A stretch of DNA of 51,849 nt from Bacteroidota bacterium (GTDB lineage Bacteria > Bacteroidota > Bacteroidia > NS11-12g > UBA955), in NCBI GenBank assembly GCA_947496065.1, contig CANMBF010000019.1:1-51849 (forward strand), given 5' to 3'. Position numbers and translations under genes: made by a program. The notes beneath the pieces were generated by a model, which saw only the letters and a program-made list of their open reading frames with translations, had not been told where the DNA came from and ran no database searches. Below are positions 24,910-33,037 of the stretch, piece by piece (position 1 is the first letter of the stretch; each line of letters starts with the position of its first letter).

Positions 24910-26763
24910 ATGAGACTACACACTCTTAAAACTACCCTTCTCCTTTTTTTCTCTCTAAATTTTATTATTCACAATGCCCAAACAGTCAAAACTTTTGCTG
25001 GTAAAGCTTATGCTGGTTCTGGTTTTTACAATGGCATTAGAAACAATCATAAAGATTCTATGTTGTTTTCTGCACCAACTGGAATTGCTATAGATACTGC
25101 CGGGCGTATTTATATTTCTAATGAGCACAACATCATGCTTATTACAGGAACCAACTGTAAATTAGTCGCTGGTTATAACCTTGATCCAACTTCGGGTGGA
25201 GCACCTGATAGCAAAGATGGAACTGGAATTTCAGCACGATTTAACGGACCCGCCGGCATGACAATAATTCCAAGTACCAATGAAGTTTTAGTCGCCGATG
25301 GAGATAACCATCAGATTAGAAAGGTAAGCGCATATTTTAATTTATCCCAAGACCCAAGTGTAAGCACAATTGCTGGTATAAAGTTATTAAATGGATCATA
25401 CCTAAATAGCACCAATTCACTGTCTAAGTTTAATGCCCCAGTTGGTGTTGCTACGGCTTCGAATGGTGATATATATGTTGCCGACAGAAATAACCATTGC
25501 ATTCGAAAAATCTCTGGTGGCAATGTATCTACAATAGCCGGCAAACCTGGTGTTCAAGGTCATGTCAATGGCGCCAATGGTACTTCTACATTCAATTCGC
25601 CTTTCAACGTTTTTGTTGATGGCAATTATTTATATGTTGCAGACTATGGCAATAGCGCAGTTCGTAAAATCGACTTAGGTACAGAAATAACTACTGACTT
25701 TATAACTTCAGGATTATCTTCTCCTACAGCATTATGCATCATGAGTGGCGCATTTTATATCGCTGAACAGACTTGTGTCAAGAAATATGAAGGCAATGTT
25801 TTGAGCTTATATGTTGGTAGCACCTCGCAAACTGGTAATACAGATGCCACTGGCAATGCTGCGCGTTTTGAATACCTTACAGGTATTGCCTATAGTCAAC
25901 AACAAAATTTATTGTATATCGTAGATAAAGGCAATAATGTGATTAAAAGTATTACACCTAGTAACCGCCCTGTGTGCAATTTTACGGTTTCTAATCAATC
26001 GCCAACTAAAGGACAGACAGTTATTTTAAAAAGTACCTCAACCAATAACCCTACTGCTTTCAAATGGCTATTTACGCCTGGTAGCTATAATTTATTAAAC
26101 AATTCTAAATTAACGGATAGCATTATTTATGTTAGTTTCACCCAAGCGGGTTCATTCACAGTTAAACTATGGATAGCCAACAATGGTGGCGCAGATTCAT
26201 TAACTAAAAATAATTATATCAACGTAAGTAGTATTACCTCTGCACCAGTAGCTAGTTTTGTAGCTTCTAAAACAAATCCAAAAGTTAACGAGAGTATTAG
26301 TTTAATTGACCAATCTTCAAATGATCCAACTTCGTGGACTTGGAGAATATCACCAGCAACGTATATTTTTACCAATGGAACAGATTCAAATTCTAGAATT
26401 CCAAATATTAAATTCACCAATGGCGACAACTACAACATTACCTTAATTGTTAGGAACAGTCTTGGTTCCACTTCTGAAACAAAGCTAAATTACATTAATG
26501 TTAATCTTTCAAGTTTAAAACGAATTGCTATTTCACCAATTAACTTATTTCCAAATCCTGCTAACAAGGTCGTCAATTTAAGCCATTCACTTAATGGGCA
26601 AATTGAGATATTAAATCTACAAGGTCAGATCGTATTTACGCAACATAAAAGTGAAATAACGACAGAGCTCAACATTGAAAATCTTGAAAATGGTGTCTAC
26701 TTTATATTGTTGCATACTTCCAATGGTTTGATAAGCGATAAATTAATTGTAAAAGCATATTAA
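24910..26763 (+). CDS. Secreted NHL-repeat/PKD-like protein with type IX secretion sorting domain
   Basis: The 617-residue protein starts with a signal peptide (about 1-24, ending IIHNAQ). Residues ~25-350 hold NHL-type propeller repeats, for example SAPTGIAIDTAGRIYISN, NAPVGVATASNGDIYVADR and NSPFNVFVDGNYLYVADYG. Two PKD-like immunoglobulin domains follow (~355-440 and ~445-525; the first starts PVCNFTVSNQSPTKGQTV). The last ~70 residues are a type A C-terminal domain: LFPNPANKVVNLS, then GQIEILNLQGQIVF, then ENGVYFILLHT, then KLIVKAY. This directs export by the type IX secretion system to the surface. Function is probably adhesion or binding. A terminator follows. It starts 34 bases after purC. 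Confidence 0.88.
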   Translation: MRLHTLKTTLLLFFSLNFIIHNAQTVKTFAGKAYAGSGFYNGIRNNHKDSMLFSAPTGIAIDTAGRIYISNEHNIMLITGTNCKLVAGYNLDPTSGGAPDSKDGTGISARFNGPAGMTIIPSTNEVLVADGDNHQIRKVSAYFNLSQDPSVSTIAGIKLLNGSYLNSTNSLSKFNAPVGVATASNGDIYVADRNNHCIRKISGGNVSTIAGKPGVQGHVNGANGTSTFNSPFNVFVDGNYLYVADYGNSAVRKIDLGTEITTDFITSGLSSPTALCIMSGAFYIAEQTCVKKYEGNVLSLYVGSTSQTGNTDATGNAARFEYLTGIAYSQQQNLLYIVDKGNNVIKSITPSNRPVCNFTVSNQSPTKGQTVILKSTSTNNPTAFKWLFTPGSYNLLNNSKLTDSIIYVSFTQAGSFTVKLWIANNGGADSLTKNNYINVSSITSAPVASFVASKTNPKVNESISLIDQSSNDPTSWTWRISPATYIFTNGTDSNSRIPNIKFTNGDNYNITLIVRNSLGSTSETKLNYINVNLSSLKRIAISPINLFPNPANKVVNLSHSLNGQIEILNLQGQIVFTQHKSEITTELNIENLENGVYFILLHTSNGLISDKLIVKAY

Positions 26764-26779
26764 CAAAAACAAAATATTT

Positions 26780-26807
26780 AAAAGGCCCTCAAACGGGGGC
26801 TTTTTTT
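26780..26807 (+). terminator. Rho-independent terminator after the type IX cargo gene
   Basis: AAAAGGCCC pairs with GGGGGCTTTT (one bulge) around TCAAAC, followed by a run of seven T. The T-run overlaps the stop codon of the convergent DUF1697 gene, so the hairpin serves both directions. Confidence 0.75.
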
Positions 26808-27354
26808 ATGCTTCTTGCGACATATTCATTAATTGGGTGATGGTTTTCCAATTGCGAGTAGTGGCATTTAGCTTCAACTTATTTTCAATGAATTGATTGC
26901 TTATTTTAGAATTGCCATAACCATTGACAGGACAATGAATATAAATGGAACTGTTATCAATTGTAAATTCGTCTGAACCTAAATCTAGTTCATTAAATTG
27001 TTTAACCAGTGTACTATTTGGAATCTCAGATAAGAAGGTAACATGTAATTTACTAATCTCTGTCACGCCATTTTTAAGAAATGGATTGTTCTCGAAAACA
27101 TGTTGTAATTCTTTGAAAGTTTTAACTAAAATTGGCACATCAAAACCAAACACTTCATTCACACGCTTTGCTATTAGTAGCTCTAATTCTTGCTGGTTTT
27201 TTAGTTCAGATTGAAAAATAACATTTCCGCTTTGGATGTAGGTTTGGACTGCATTAAAACCCAATTTTTGAAAGAGGTTTTTTAATTCATCCATTTTAAT
27301 GATTTTGTGACCGCTAACATTGATGCCACGTAATATACATATATAGGTATTCAT
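26806..27354 (-). CDS. DUF1697-family protein
   Basis: From the ATG at 27354 the protein is 182 residues and begins MNTYICILRGINVSGHKIIK, the diagnostic start of the DUF1697 family. An upstream start at 27384 would lie inside the priA 3' end and add a lysine-rich tail, so I rejected it. Other family blocks are MDELKNLFQKLGFNAVQTYIQSGN and the C-terminal ATTRNWKTITQL. Function is unknown; the fold is alpha/beta and the protein should be cytoplasmic. It starts seven bases after the priA stop and is the last gene of the DUF423, sixA-like, priA, DUF1697 transcript. Confidence 0.9.
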   Translation of the reverse strand: MNTYICILRGINVSGHKIIKMDELKNLFQKLGFNAVQTYIQSGNVIFQSELKNQQELELLIAKRVNEVFGFDVPILVKTFKELQHVFENNPFLKNGVTEISKLHVTFLSEIPNSTLVKQFNELDLGSDEFTIDNSSIYIHCPVNGYGNSKISNQFIENKLKLNATTRNWKTITQLMNMSQEA

Positions 27355-27361
27355 TTTCTTT

Positions 27362-29842
27362 TTAATAACAATCGACATCTGCAATTAATTGCAATCCTTT
27401 AATATTATCCCTTAATATAAGGTAATCATATGTTTTTGTAATAAACTGTTTAATGGCCTTTTCATTGTCCTTGTCCTTTTCCATTTTCACTAAAATATTT
27501 CGCAAATAATAATTTTTTATTTTTGACACAAAAGGCGTTTCAGGCCCTAACACACGTGCACCTAATTGTCGCTTAAGCAATTGCGAAAACTGAGCTGAAA
27601 CCTGGTTAATAATTTCAGGTTGTTTGTGCTTTATCGTTAGTTTGATGAGACGGCTAAAGGGCGGGTAACTAAACTGTTCTCTTTCGATAATTTGTGAATT
27701 ATAAAAGCCTTCATAATCATTACTTGCAACCGCTTTTAATACTTCATTCTGAACTTGCCTTGTTTGTATAATTAGTAAACCTTGTTTACCATGTCGACCA
27801 GTTCTTCCAGCCAATTGCGTCAAAAGTTGAAAGGTGCGCTCATAGGCTCTAAAGTCGGGGAAATTCAATAGTTGATCGGCATTAATAACGGCTGCTAAAT
27901 GAACATTTTCAAAGTCTAAACCTTTCACCACAATTTGGGTGCCAACCATAACATCTGCTTTGCCATTTTCAAAATCGTTGATATAATTCCGAAAAGCATT
28001 TTTTTGTCTTGTGCTATCTTGGTCGAAGCGAATAATGCGCAATTCGGGCAAAAGCAATTGTAATTCTTCAACAATACGTTCGGTTCCATAACCTTGTATA
28101 CCCATGGTATTGTTCCCACAAGCTTCGCATTTTGTAATATTGGGTTGATGATATCCGCAGTAATGGCATTTAAGATTATTACTATACTTATAGTAGGTAA
28201 GTGCAATATCACAATTTACACATTTACTAGTCCAGCCACAAGTGGTGCATTCTACCACTGGAACATACCCCTTGCGATTTTGAAACAATATGCCTTGTGA
28301 TTTTTCATTTTGAAGTTTCAAAATTTGACTAAACAAAGTGTCGGTAAAAATACCATGCATTTGTTTTGTGCGTGTTTCCTCTTTTACATCTGCAAAAATA
28401 ACGTTGGGTTGAAATGCTTTGCCGTACAATGCTTTCAATTTTACCATTCCATACTTACCTGTCATCGCATTGTAGTATGTCTCGATTGATGGTGTAGCCG
28501 AACCCAATAAAATTTTAGCCCCCGTGAGCTTCGCATAAACCATGGCCAAATCGCGGGCATTGTAGCGTGGCGCTTTATCTGTTTGTTTAAAAGTAGTTTC
28601 ATGCTCCTCGTCAATAATAATCAAACTCAATTTTTGTAAGGGCATAAACAAAGAAGAGCGAGGGCCAATCAATAATTTAATTTCACCCTTATTTGCCTTT
28701 TGCCAAATTTCAACTTTTTCGAATTGACTAAAACGCGAATGTGATACAGCCATTTTATCGGAGAAATATTGTTCCAAACGTTTTATTAATTGCTCAGTCA
28801 AAGCAATCTCTGGAACCAAGTACAAGACACTTTCTCCGCGTTCAATGGCCGATCGAATGAGATCAATATAGATAAAGGTTTTTCCACTTGCGGTGGCGCC
28901 ATGCAATAAAGTGGTTTGTTTGGTTTTAAAACTTTCCTTGACCTCGTTCAATGCAATTTGTTGTTCCTCTGATAACTCAAAAGTGCTTTCTTCGTTCTGA
29001 TTCAAATGTATCCTATCGACCGTGACTTGATATTGTTCTATGATATTTTTATCGACCAAAGCTTTAATCGCAGAGGTGGCTAGGTTGTATTTTTTTATTA
29101 AGTCGCTTTTAACGGCATCTGTGTTGGGCTGACCAATTAAAGCGAGCAACGCCTCGTATTGTTTTTTGGCTTTTTTTTCTACAGTTATCAAAAGCTCATT
29201 GTATTGGTCTTCCTTTATATTGGTATTTAATTTAATTCTTGTAGACAGTTTAGGTTTATAGACTTCGGTTATATCGTCTGATATAACAATTAACTCACGG
29301 TCGTATAAACTTTTAATAATTTTGACAAAAGATGATTTTGATTTTAATTCGGTTTCGATGGCAGAGATTCTTAGTTTTTCTTTACCCTCTAATAGTTTTA
29401 ATATTTTGACTTCTTTCTCATCAAGTTCCTTTTCATCATAATGAATATCGTCTGCTAAGGCAACATACGTTTCACTTTCAATTTTCAATCCTGAGGGCAA
29501 AGCGGCCGACATGACATCGCCCAAAGTGCACATGTAATAATCGGCAATCCATTGCCAAAACTTTAACTGCTCAGGCGTAATCAAAGGAGAATCATCAATA
29601 AAGGTTAATACATATTGCGCCTCATATACTTTTGGTGGTTCAGATGTAATATTAACGATAAGGGCCGTATAAACTTTTCGTGAACCAAAAACTACAAAGA
29701 CGCGTTTACCAACCACCGCCAATTCGTTCATTTCCTCCGATAACCGGTAGGTAAATAAACGTGGAATTGGCAAAGGCAAAACAACTTCTACATAGAGTGT
29801 TTCTCTGTCATCATTTATTATGTTTTCTATAGGCTCGCTCAA
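27362..29842 (-). CDS. priA: Primosomal protein N' (PriA helicase)
   Basis: PriA reloads the replicative helicase at collapsed forks. The 826-residue protein has the N-terminal 3'-DNA-binding domain (VEVVLPLPIPRLFTYRL). The helicase core has Walker A GATASGKT, the DEEH box (IIIDEEHETTFKQ) and motif III GSATPS. Two-Zn cysteine clusters lie in the order C-x2-C and C-x2-C (CTTCGWTSKCVNC, then CHYCGYHQ...CEACG). The helicase C-terminal motifs follow: MVGTQIVVKGLDFENVHLAAV and QLAGRTGRHGKQG. All catalytic elements look intact. Its ATG overlaps the stop of the sixA-like gene by four bases. Confidence 0.97.
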   Translation of the reverse strand: MSEPIENIINDDRETLYVEVVLPLPIPRLFTYRLSEEMNELAVVGKRVFVVFGSRKVYTALIVNITSEPPKVYEAQYVLTFIDDSPLITPEQLKFWQWIADYYMCTLGDVMSAALPSGLKIESETYVALADDIHYDEKELDEKEVKILKLLEGKEKLRISAIETELKSKSSFVKIIKSLYDRELIVISDDITEVYKPKLSTRIKLNTNIKEDQYNELLITVEKKAKKQYEALLALIGQPNTDAVKSDLIKKYNLATSAIKALVDKNIIEQYQVTVDRIHLNQNEESTFELSEEQQIALNEVKESFKTKQTTLLHGATASGKTFIYIDLIRSAIERGESVLYLVPEIALTEQLIKRLEQYFSDKMAVSHSRFSQFEKVEIWQKANKGEIKLLIGPRSSLFMPLQKLSLIIIDEEHETTFKQTDKAPRYNARDLAMVYAKLTGAKILLGSATPSIETYYNAMTGKYGMVKLKALYGKAFQPNVIFADVKEETRTKQMHGIFTDTLFSQILKLQNEKSQGILFQNRKGYVPVVECTTCGWTSKCVNCDIALTYYKYSNNLKCHYCGYHQPNITKCEACGNNTMGIQGYGTERIVEELQLLLPELRIIRFDQDSTRQKNAFRNYINDFENGKADVMVGTQIVVKGLDFENVHLAAVINADQLLNFPDFRAYERTFQLLTQLAGRTGRHGKQGLLIIQTRQVQNEVLKAVASNDYEGFYNSQIIEREQFSYPPFSRLIKLTIKHKQPEIINQVSAQFSQLLKRQLGARVLGPETPFVSKIKNYYLRNILVKMEKDKDNEKAIKQFITKTYDYLILRDNIKGLQLIADVDCY

Positions 29843-30300
29843 ATATTTTTAGGTGATAAATAATGTAGGATTTTTCCTTTGTTCAGTTCTATGCTATCGG
29901 GGAATTCTAAGATATATAGTCCGCATGTATTCATTTCTGCGGCTCCCGTTGTACTTAATTGGTTGGCTAAATTAGTAATTCCAAAGTTATGACCGACCAC
30001 CATGATTATTTCATAATCTTGGTATTTCAAAATAATATCATATATATCTGATGCAGCTGCATGGTACAGACCATCTAAGTATTCGATAGGTTCATCCAAC
30101 CGAAACAGGGCTAACGTCTCTTTGGTTCTAATAGCTGTACTGCATAAAATAATATTTGGCTGAATACCTAATAATTTAAATGCTTTGGCCACTTCAGGTG
30201 CATCTTTCTTGCCCTTTTCATTAAGCGTTCTATTAAAATCAGAATTTGTAAATTGAGAAACACTTTTTGCATGTCGCAATAATATCAATTGTTTAGCCAT
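29839..30300 (-). CDS. SixA-like histidine phosphatase
   Basis: This 153-residue protein belongs to the histidine phosphatase superfamily in the short SixA subgroup. The phospho-accepting His lies in LILLRHAKS (about residues 5-13). The second catalytic His is in IIMVVGHNFGI, and an acid/base region follows the first strand. SixA of E. coli dephosphorylates histidine phosphotransfer domains or PtsO; the target here is unknown. It starts two bases after the DUF423 stop and overlaps priA by four bases, so the operon is very compact. No membrane segment is seen. Confidence 0.9.
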   Translation of the reverse strand: MAKQLILLRHAKSVSQFTNSDFNRTLNEKGKKDAPEVAKAFKLLGIQPNIILCSTAIRTKETLALFRLDEPIEYLDGLYHAAASDIYDIILKYQDYEIIMVVGHNFGITNLANQLSTTGAAEMNTCGLYILEFPDSIELNKGKILHYLSPKNI

Positions 30301-30302
30301 AA

Positions 30303-30713
30303 TTAAGATTTGATAGATTTTAAAATATTTAAACTTGCCAATAAATATCCTAATACCATTAATACACCTCCTATTGGCGTTATCAGGCCTAATTTTTTTA
30401 ACCCAGGAATATTTAACAATTCAGAAATTGAAATTACGATTAATGTTGAAGAAAATATAAAAATTCCAAATAAAAGTGAATAAATTGAAGCATTAGAAAT
30501 TTTAAATTTTGTTGTAATATTGAGTATTAATATTAATAACAAACCGAGTGAATGAATGCTTAAATATTGACAAGCGGTCTGGTACACATCGAGCATGGAA
30601 GGTGTCAGTAGACCCTTTAATCCATGGCTGCCAAAAGCACCCAAAACAACCGAAAGGCCAAGCATTACTATAACTATAACAAGAAGAATTTCTAAATTAT
30701 TTTTTAAAAACAT
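30303..30713 (-). CDS. DUF423 small membrane protein
   Basis: The ATG at 30713 gives 136 residues with four predicted membrane helices: 6-25, about 45-62, 70-90 and 100-125. The family marker LGAFGSHGLKGLL follows helix one. DUF423 proteins (YgdD-like) are inner-membrane proteins of unknown function. A longer start at 30782 would place coding sequence over the divergent DUF5723 gene and over the promoter box at 30718-30725, so I rejected it. It is first in the DUF423, sixA-like, priA, DUF1697 operon. The two divergent genes have only 19 bases between their starts. Confidence 0.88.
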   Translation of the reverse strand: MFLKNNLEILLVIVIVMLGLSVVLGAFGSHGLKGLLTPSMLDVYQTACQYLSIHSLGLLLILILNITTKFKISNASIYSLLFGIFIFSSTLIVISISELLNIPGLKKLGLITPIGGVLMVLGYLLASLNILKSIKS

Positions 30714-30717
30714 GATA

Positions 30718-30746
30718 CAAAAATATACTAAAATGAATGCATTCAA
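30718..30746 (-). promoter_or_regulatory. Bacteroidota-type promoter for DUF423/priA operon
   Basis: On the minus strand a TTG (30744-30746) is followed after 18 bases by TATTTTTG (30718-30725), a good match to the TTG-N(18-20)-TAnnTTTG promoter. The box is four bases from the DUF423 ATG, so the mRNA would have almost no leader. The -33 element lies inside the first codons of the divergent gene. Confidence 0.5.
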
Positions 30747-32241
30747 ATTAAAATTATTGCTATTTTCGGGAAGCTTATGCACAATAGGCGCTCTTCAATC
30801 TCAAACTTATCTTGGACTTCAACAAAGTAATTATGCTGGCATACACCAAGCCAATTTAAATCCAGCCAATATTGCGAATTCAAGGCACAAGTTATATATC
30901 AATGGCTTTACAATGGGTTTTGGATTTAACAATGATTATTTAAGTTTGAATATGCCATTTTCGTTGCAACAATTGGCAACCAATCAAGTGCCCGCCCAAT
31001 ACCATAAGAATGGCAACCCCAATGCGCCTATTGATTTTCAGGATGATTGGTTAAAGGAGAGTCTCAATGGTAAAAGTAAAAATTTAAACTTATACTCACA
31101 GTTCAGAACACCTGGTATTATGTTTACCTTGCCAAAAGGGTTTGCTTTCGGCTTGCAATATAAAAACACCATTAGTTTTCAAATTAACGATATGGCCGAA
31201 CCACTCGCCAGGCTTAGTAAATATGGTGTCGATAGCAGCAAAGGTAATACCCTTTACAGTGGTCCCAACCAGTATAAAGTAGGAGAAAGATTCGAAGACA
31301 ATGCATTCACAGTAAATTTTAATGCCTATGGTGAATTGGGTGGAACCCTCGCAAAAACGATTATAAAAAATGACCAATTAACAATTAAGGCCGGATTTAC
31401 AGGTAAATATTTAATGGGATATGCCAGTGGTTACATAAAAAATAAAGGTGTTCAATTTCGCTTACCAAATAAAGATACCATTGTTTTTAATCAAGCAGAT
31501 ATTGAATATGGCTATACAGACCCTGCTATTTTCGAAAAATTAAAAGTTGTCAATGCAGATTATTTGAGAGAAAAATTAAAAGGGGCAGGCTTTGGTTATG
31601 ATATAGGCGCCACCATTGAATGGAGTCCTGAGGGAACTAAAAAACTAACGAATGATAAGAATAATTACTTGCTAAGAGCTGGCTTAAGTTTATTAGATGC
31701 TGGAGGCATCTATTACAAAAACAATTTAAAAACTACCCATATTACAAATTCTTCTGATAAATATTTTGATGTTACCGGTGCATTTGGCAGCGCATGGCGT
31801 TCGACCAAAGATGGTATGCGTTTTACGGATAGTTTGATGCGAACAATTTTTGCAATAGACAGCGCTTACAAAACGATTAAAACATCGATGCCAACCACCA
31901 TTAATTTACAATTTGACTATAACCTTTTTAAAAATTTATATGTAGGCGCCAATATTTCACAAGACATGCGTGGCAAAAAATCAATTGGTATTCGGAAGCC
32001 TTCTTATCTTGTGGTGATTCCACGTTTCGAAAGTAAATTATTTGAAGTTTCCATACCTATGGGCTTAATGAACGATTATAAAACTGGTAGAGTTGGTATT
32101 TTTCTGAGAATGGGACCTGTCTTTTTTGGTTCCGATAATTTAATTGGTCAGTTAAAATCAAATAATTTTTATGGCACCGATTTTTACTTCGGAATTAGCA
32201 GTGGAATAACATCGAAAAGCAAAGGCAAGAAGAAGTCTTAA
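30733..32241 (+). CDS. DUF5723-like outer-membrane beta-barrel protein
   Basis: I chose the ATG at 30733, giving 502 residues with a signal peptide (MNAFKLKLLLFSGSLCTIGALQSQ). Earlier in-frame starts at 30595 or 30712 run across the divergent DUF423 gene. The mature part opens YLGLQQSNYAGIHQANLNPANIA, as in DUF5723 and related PorP-like Bacteroidota proteins. It then alternates amphipathic strands with glycine turns and ends in a short Lys/Ser tail. The likely location is the outer membrane. No function can be assigned; related barrels sometimes support gliding or type IX secretion. No clear terminator follows. Confidence 0.8.
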   Translation: MNAFKLKLLLFSGSLCTIGALQSQTYLGLQQSNYAGIHQANLNPANIANSRHKLYINGFTMGFGFNNDYLSLNMPFSLQQLATNQVPAQYHKNGNPNAPIDFQDDWLKESLNGKSKNLNLYSQFRTPGIMFTLPKGFAFGLQYKNTISFQINDMAEPLARLSKYGVDSSKGNTLYSGPNQYKVGERFEDNAFTVNFNAYGELGGTLAKTIIKNDQLTIKAGFTGKYLMGYASGYIKNKGVQFRLPNKDTIVFNQADIEYGYTDPAIFEKLKVVNADYLREKLKGAGFGYDIGATIEWSPEGTKKLTNDKNNYLLRAGLSLLDAGGIYYKNNLKTTHITNSSDKYFDVTGAFGSAWRSTKDGMRFTDSLMRTIFAIDSAYKTIKTSMPTTINLQFDYNLFKNLYVGANISQDMRGKKSIGIRKPSYLVVIPRFESKLFEVSIPMGLMNDYKTGRVGIFLRMGPVFFGSDNLIGQLKSNNFYGTDFYFGISSGITSKSKGKKKS

Positions 32242-32295
32242 CGCCTAAAAACGAAACCCTTTAATATAAATTTCAAATTAATCACATAAAAAAAT

Positions 32296-32303
32296 TATTT
32301 TTG
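32296..32303 (+). promoter_or_regulatory. Candidate -7 box abutting the scoA start
   Basis: TATTTTTG ends four bases before the ATG at 32308. If used, transcription would start at or inside the first codons, giving a leaderless mRNA. No -33 TTG is visible. Confidence 0.35.
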
Positions 32304-32307
32304 CGAT

Positions 32308-33006
32308 ATGGATAAAGTGGTTTCAAATGCTGACGAGGCAATCAAAGACATTAAAGATGGTGCAGTCTTAATGTTAGGTGGGTTTGGATTGTGTGGTATA
32401 CCCGAAAATTGTATCAATGCCCTTGTTAAAAAAGGGACACAACAACTTACCTGTATTAGCAACAATGCAGGAGTAGATGATTTTGGTATTGGCCTTTTAT
32501 TAAACACCAAACAGGTTAAAAAAATGGTGTCCTCTTATGTCGGCGAGAATGAAGAATTTGAAAGACAATTGCTCAATGGTGAACTTGAAGTTGAATTAAT
32601 ACCACAAGGTACTCTTGCCACCCGCTGTTTAGCAGCAGGCTATGGCATGCCGGTGATTTATACACCTGCAGGTGTAGGAACTGAAGTAGCAATCGGAAAA
32701 GAAACACGTGATTTTAAAGGCAAAACCTATTTAATGGAAGAAGCATTCGATGCTGATTTTGCAATCGTAAAAGCTTGGAAGGGCGACCACCATGGCAATT
32801 TAGTGTACAAGGACACTGCCAGAAACTTTAATCCACTAATGGCGATGGCTGGGAAGATTACCATTGCCGAAGTTGAAGAATTAGTGGAACCTGGTGAATT
32901 AGATCCTAATTCTATTCATACTCCAGGCATTTATGTCCATAGAATTTTTCAGGGTGTAAATTATGAGAAGAGAATTGAACAACGAACTGTTAGAAAGAAA
33001 ATTTAA
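32308..33006 (+). CDS. scoA: 3-oxoacid CoA-transferase subunit A
   Basis: ScoA with ScoB moves CoA from succinyl-CoA to acetoacetate (or related acids). The 232-residue subunit begins MDKVVSNADEAIKDIKDG and carries the CoA-transferase block GGFGLCGIPENCI, the ISNNAGVDDFG segment, ELIPQGTLATRCLAAGYGMP and FDADFAIVKAWKGD. It is complete. Its partner subunit gene is normally the next gene but here lies 10 kb away at 43026 on the same strand. The following gene is an outer-membrane barrel starting 31 bases after the stop. A -7 box abuts the start codon. Confidence 0.95.
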   Translation: MDKVVSNADEAIKDIKDGAVLMLGGFGLCGIPENCINALVKKGTQQLTCISNNAGVDDFGIGLLLNTKQVKKMVSSYVGENEEFERQLLNGELEVELIPQGTLATRCLAAGYGMPVIYTPAGVGTEVAIGKETRDFKGKTYLMEEAFDADFAIVKAWKGDHHGNLVYKDTARNFNPLMAMAGKITIAEVEELVEPGELDPNSIHTPGIYVHRIFQGVNYEKRIEQRTVRKKI

Positions 33007-33037
33007 TTCGCTTGTTTGATTGCTCTTTAATTTTAAC

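Noticed and set aside
30595-30732. N-terminal extension of the DUF5723 protein
   Set aside because: It overlaps the divergent DUF423 gene in antisense, and the signal peptide begins at the ATG at 30733.
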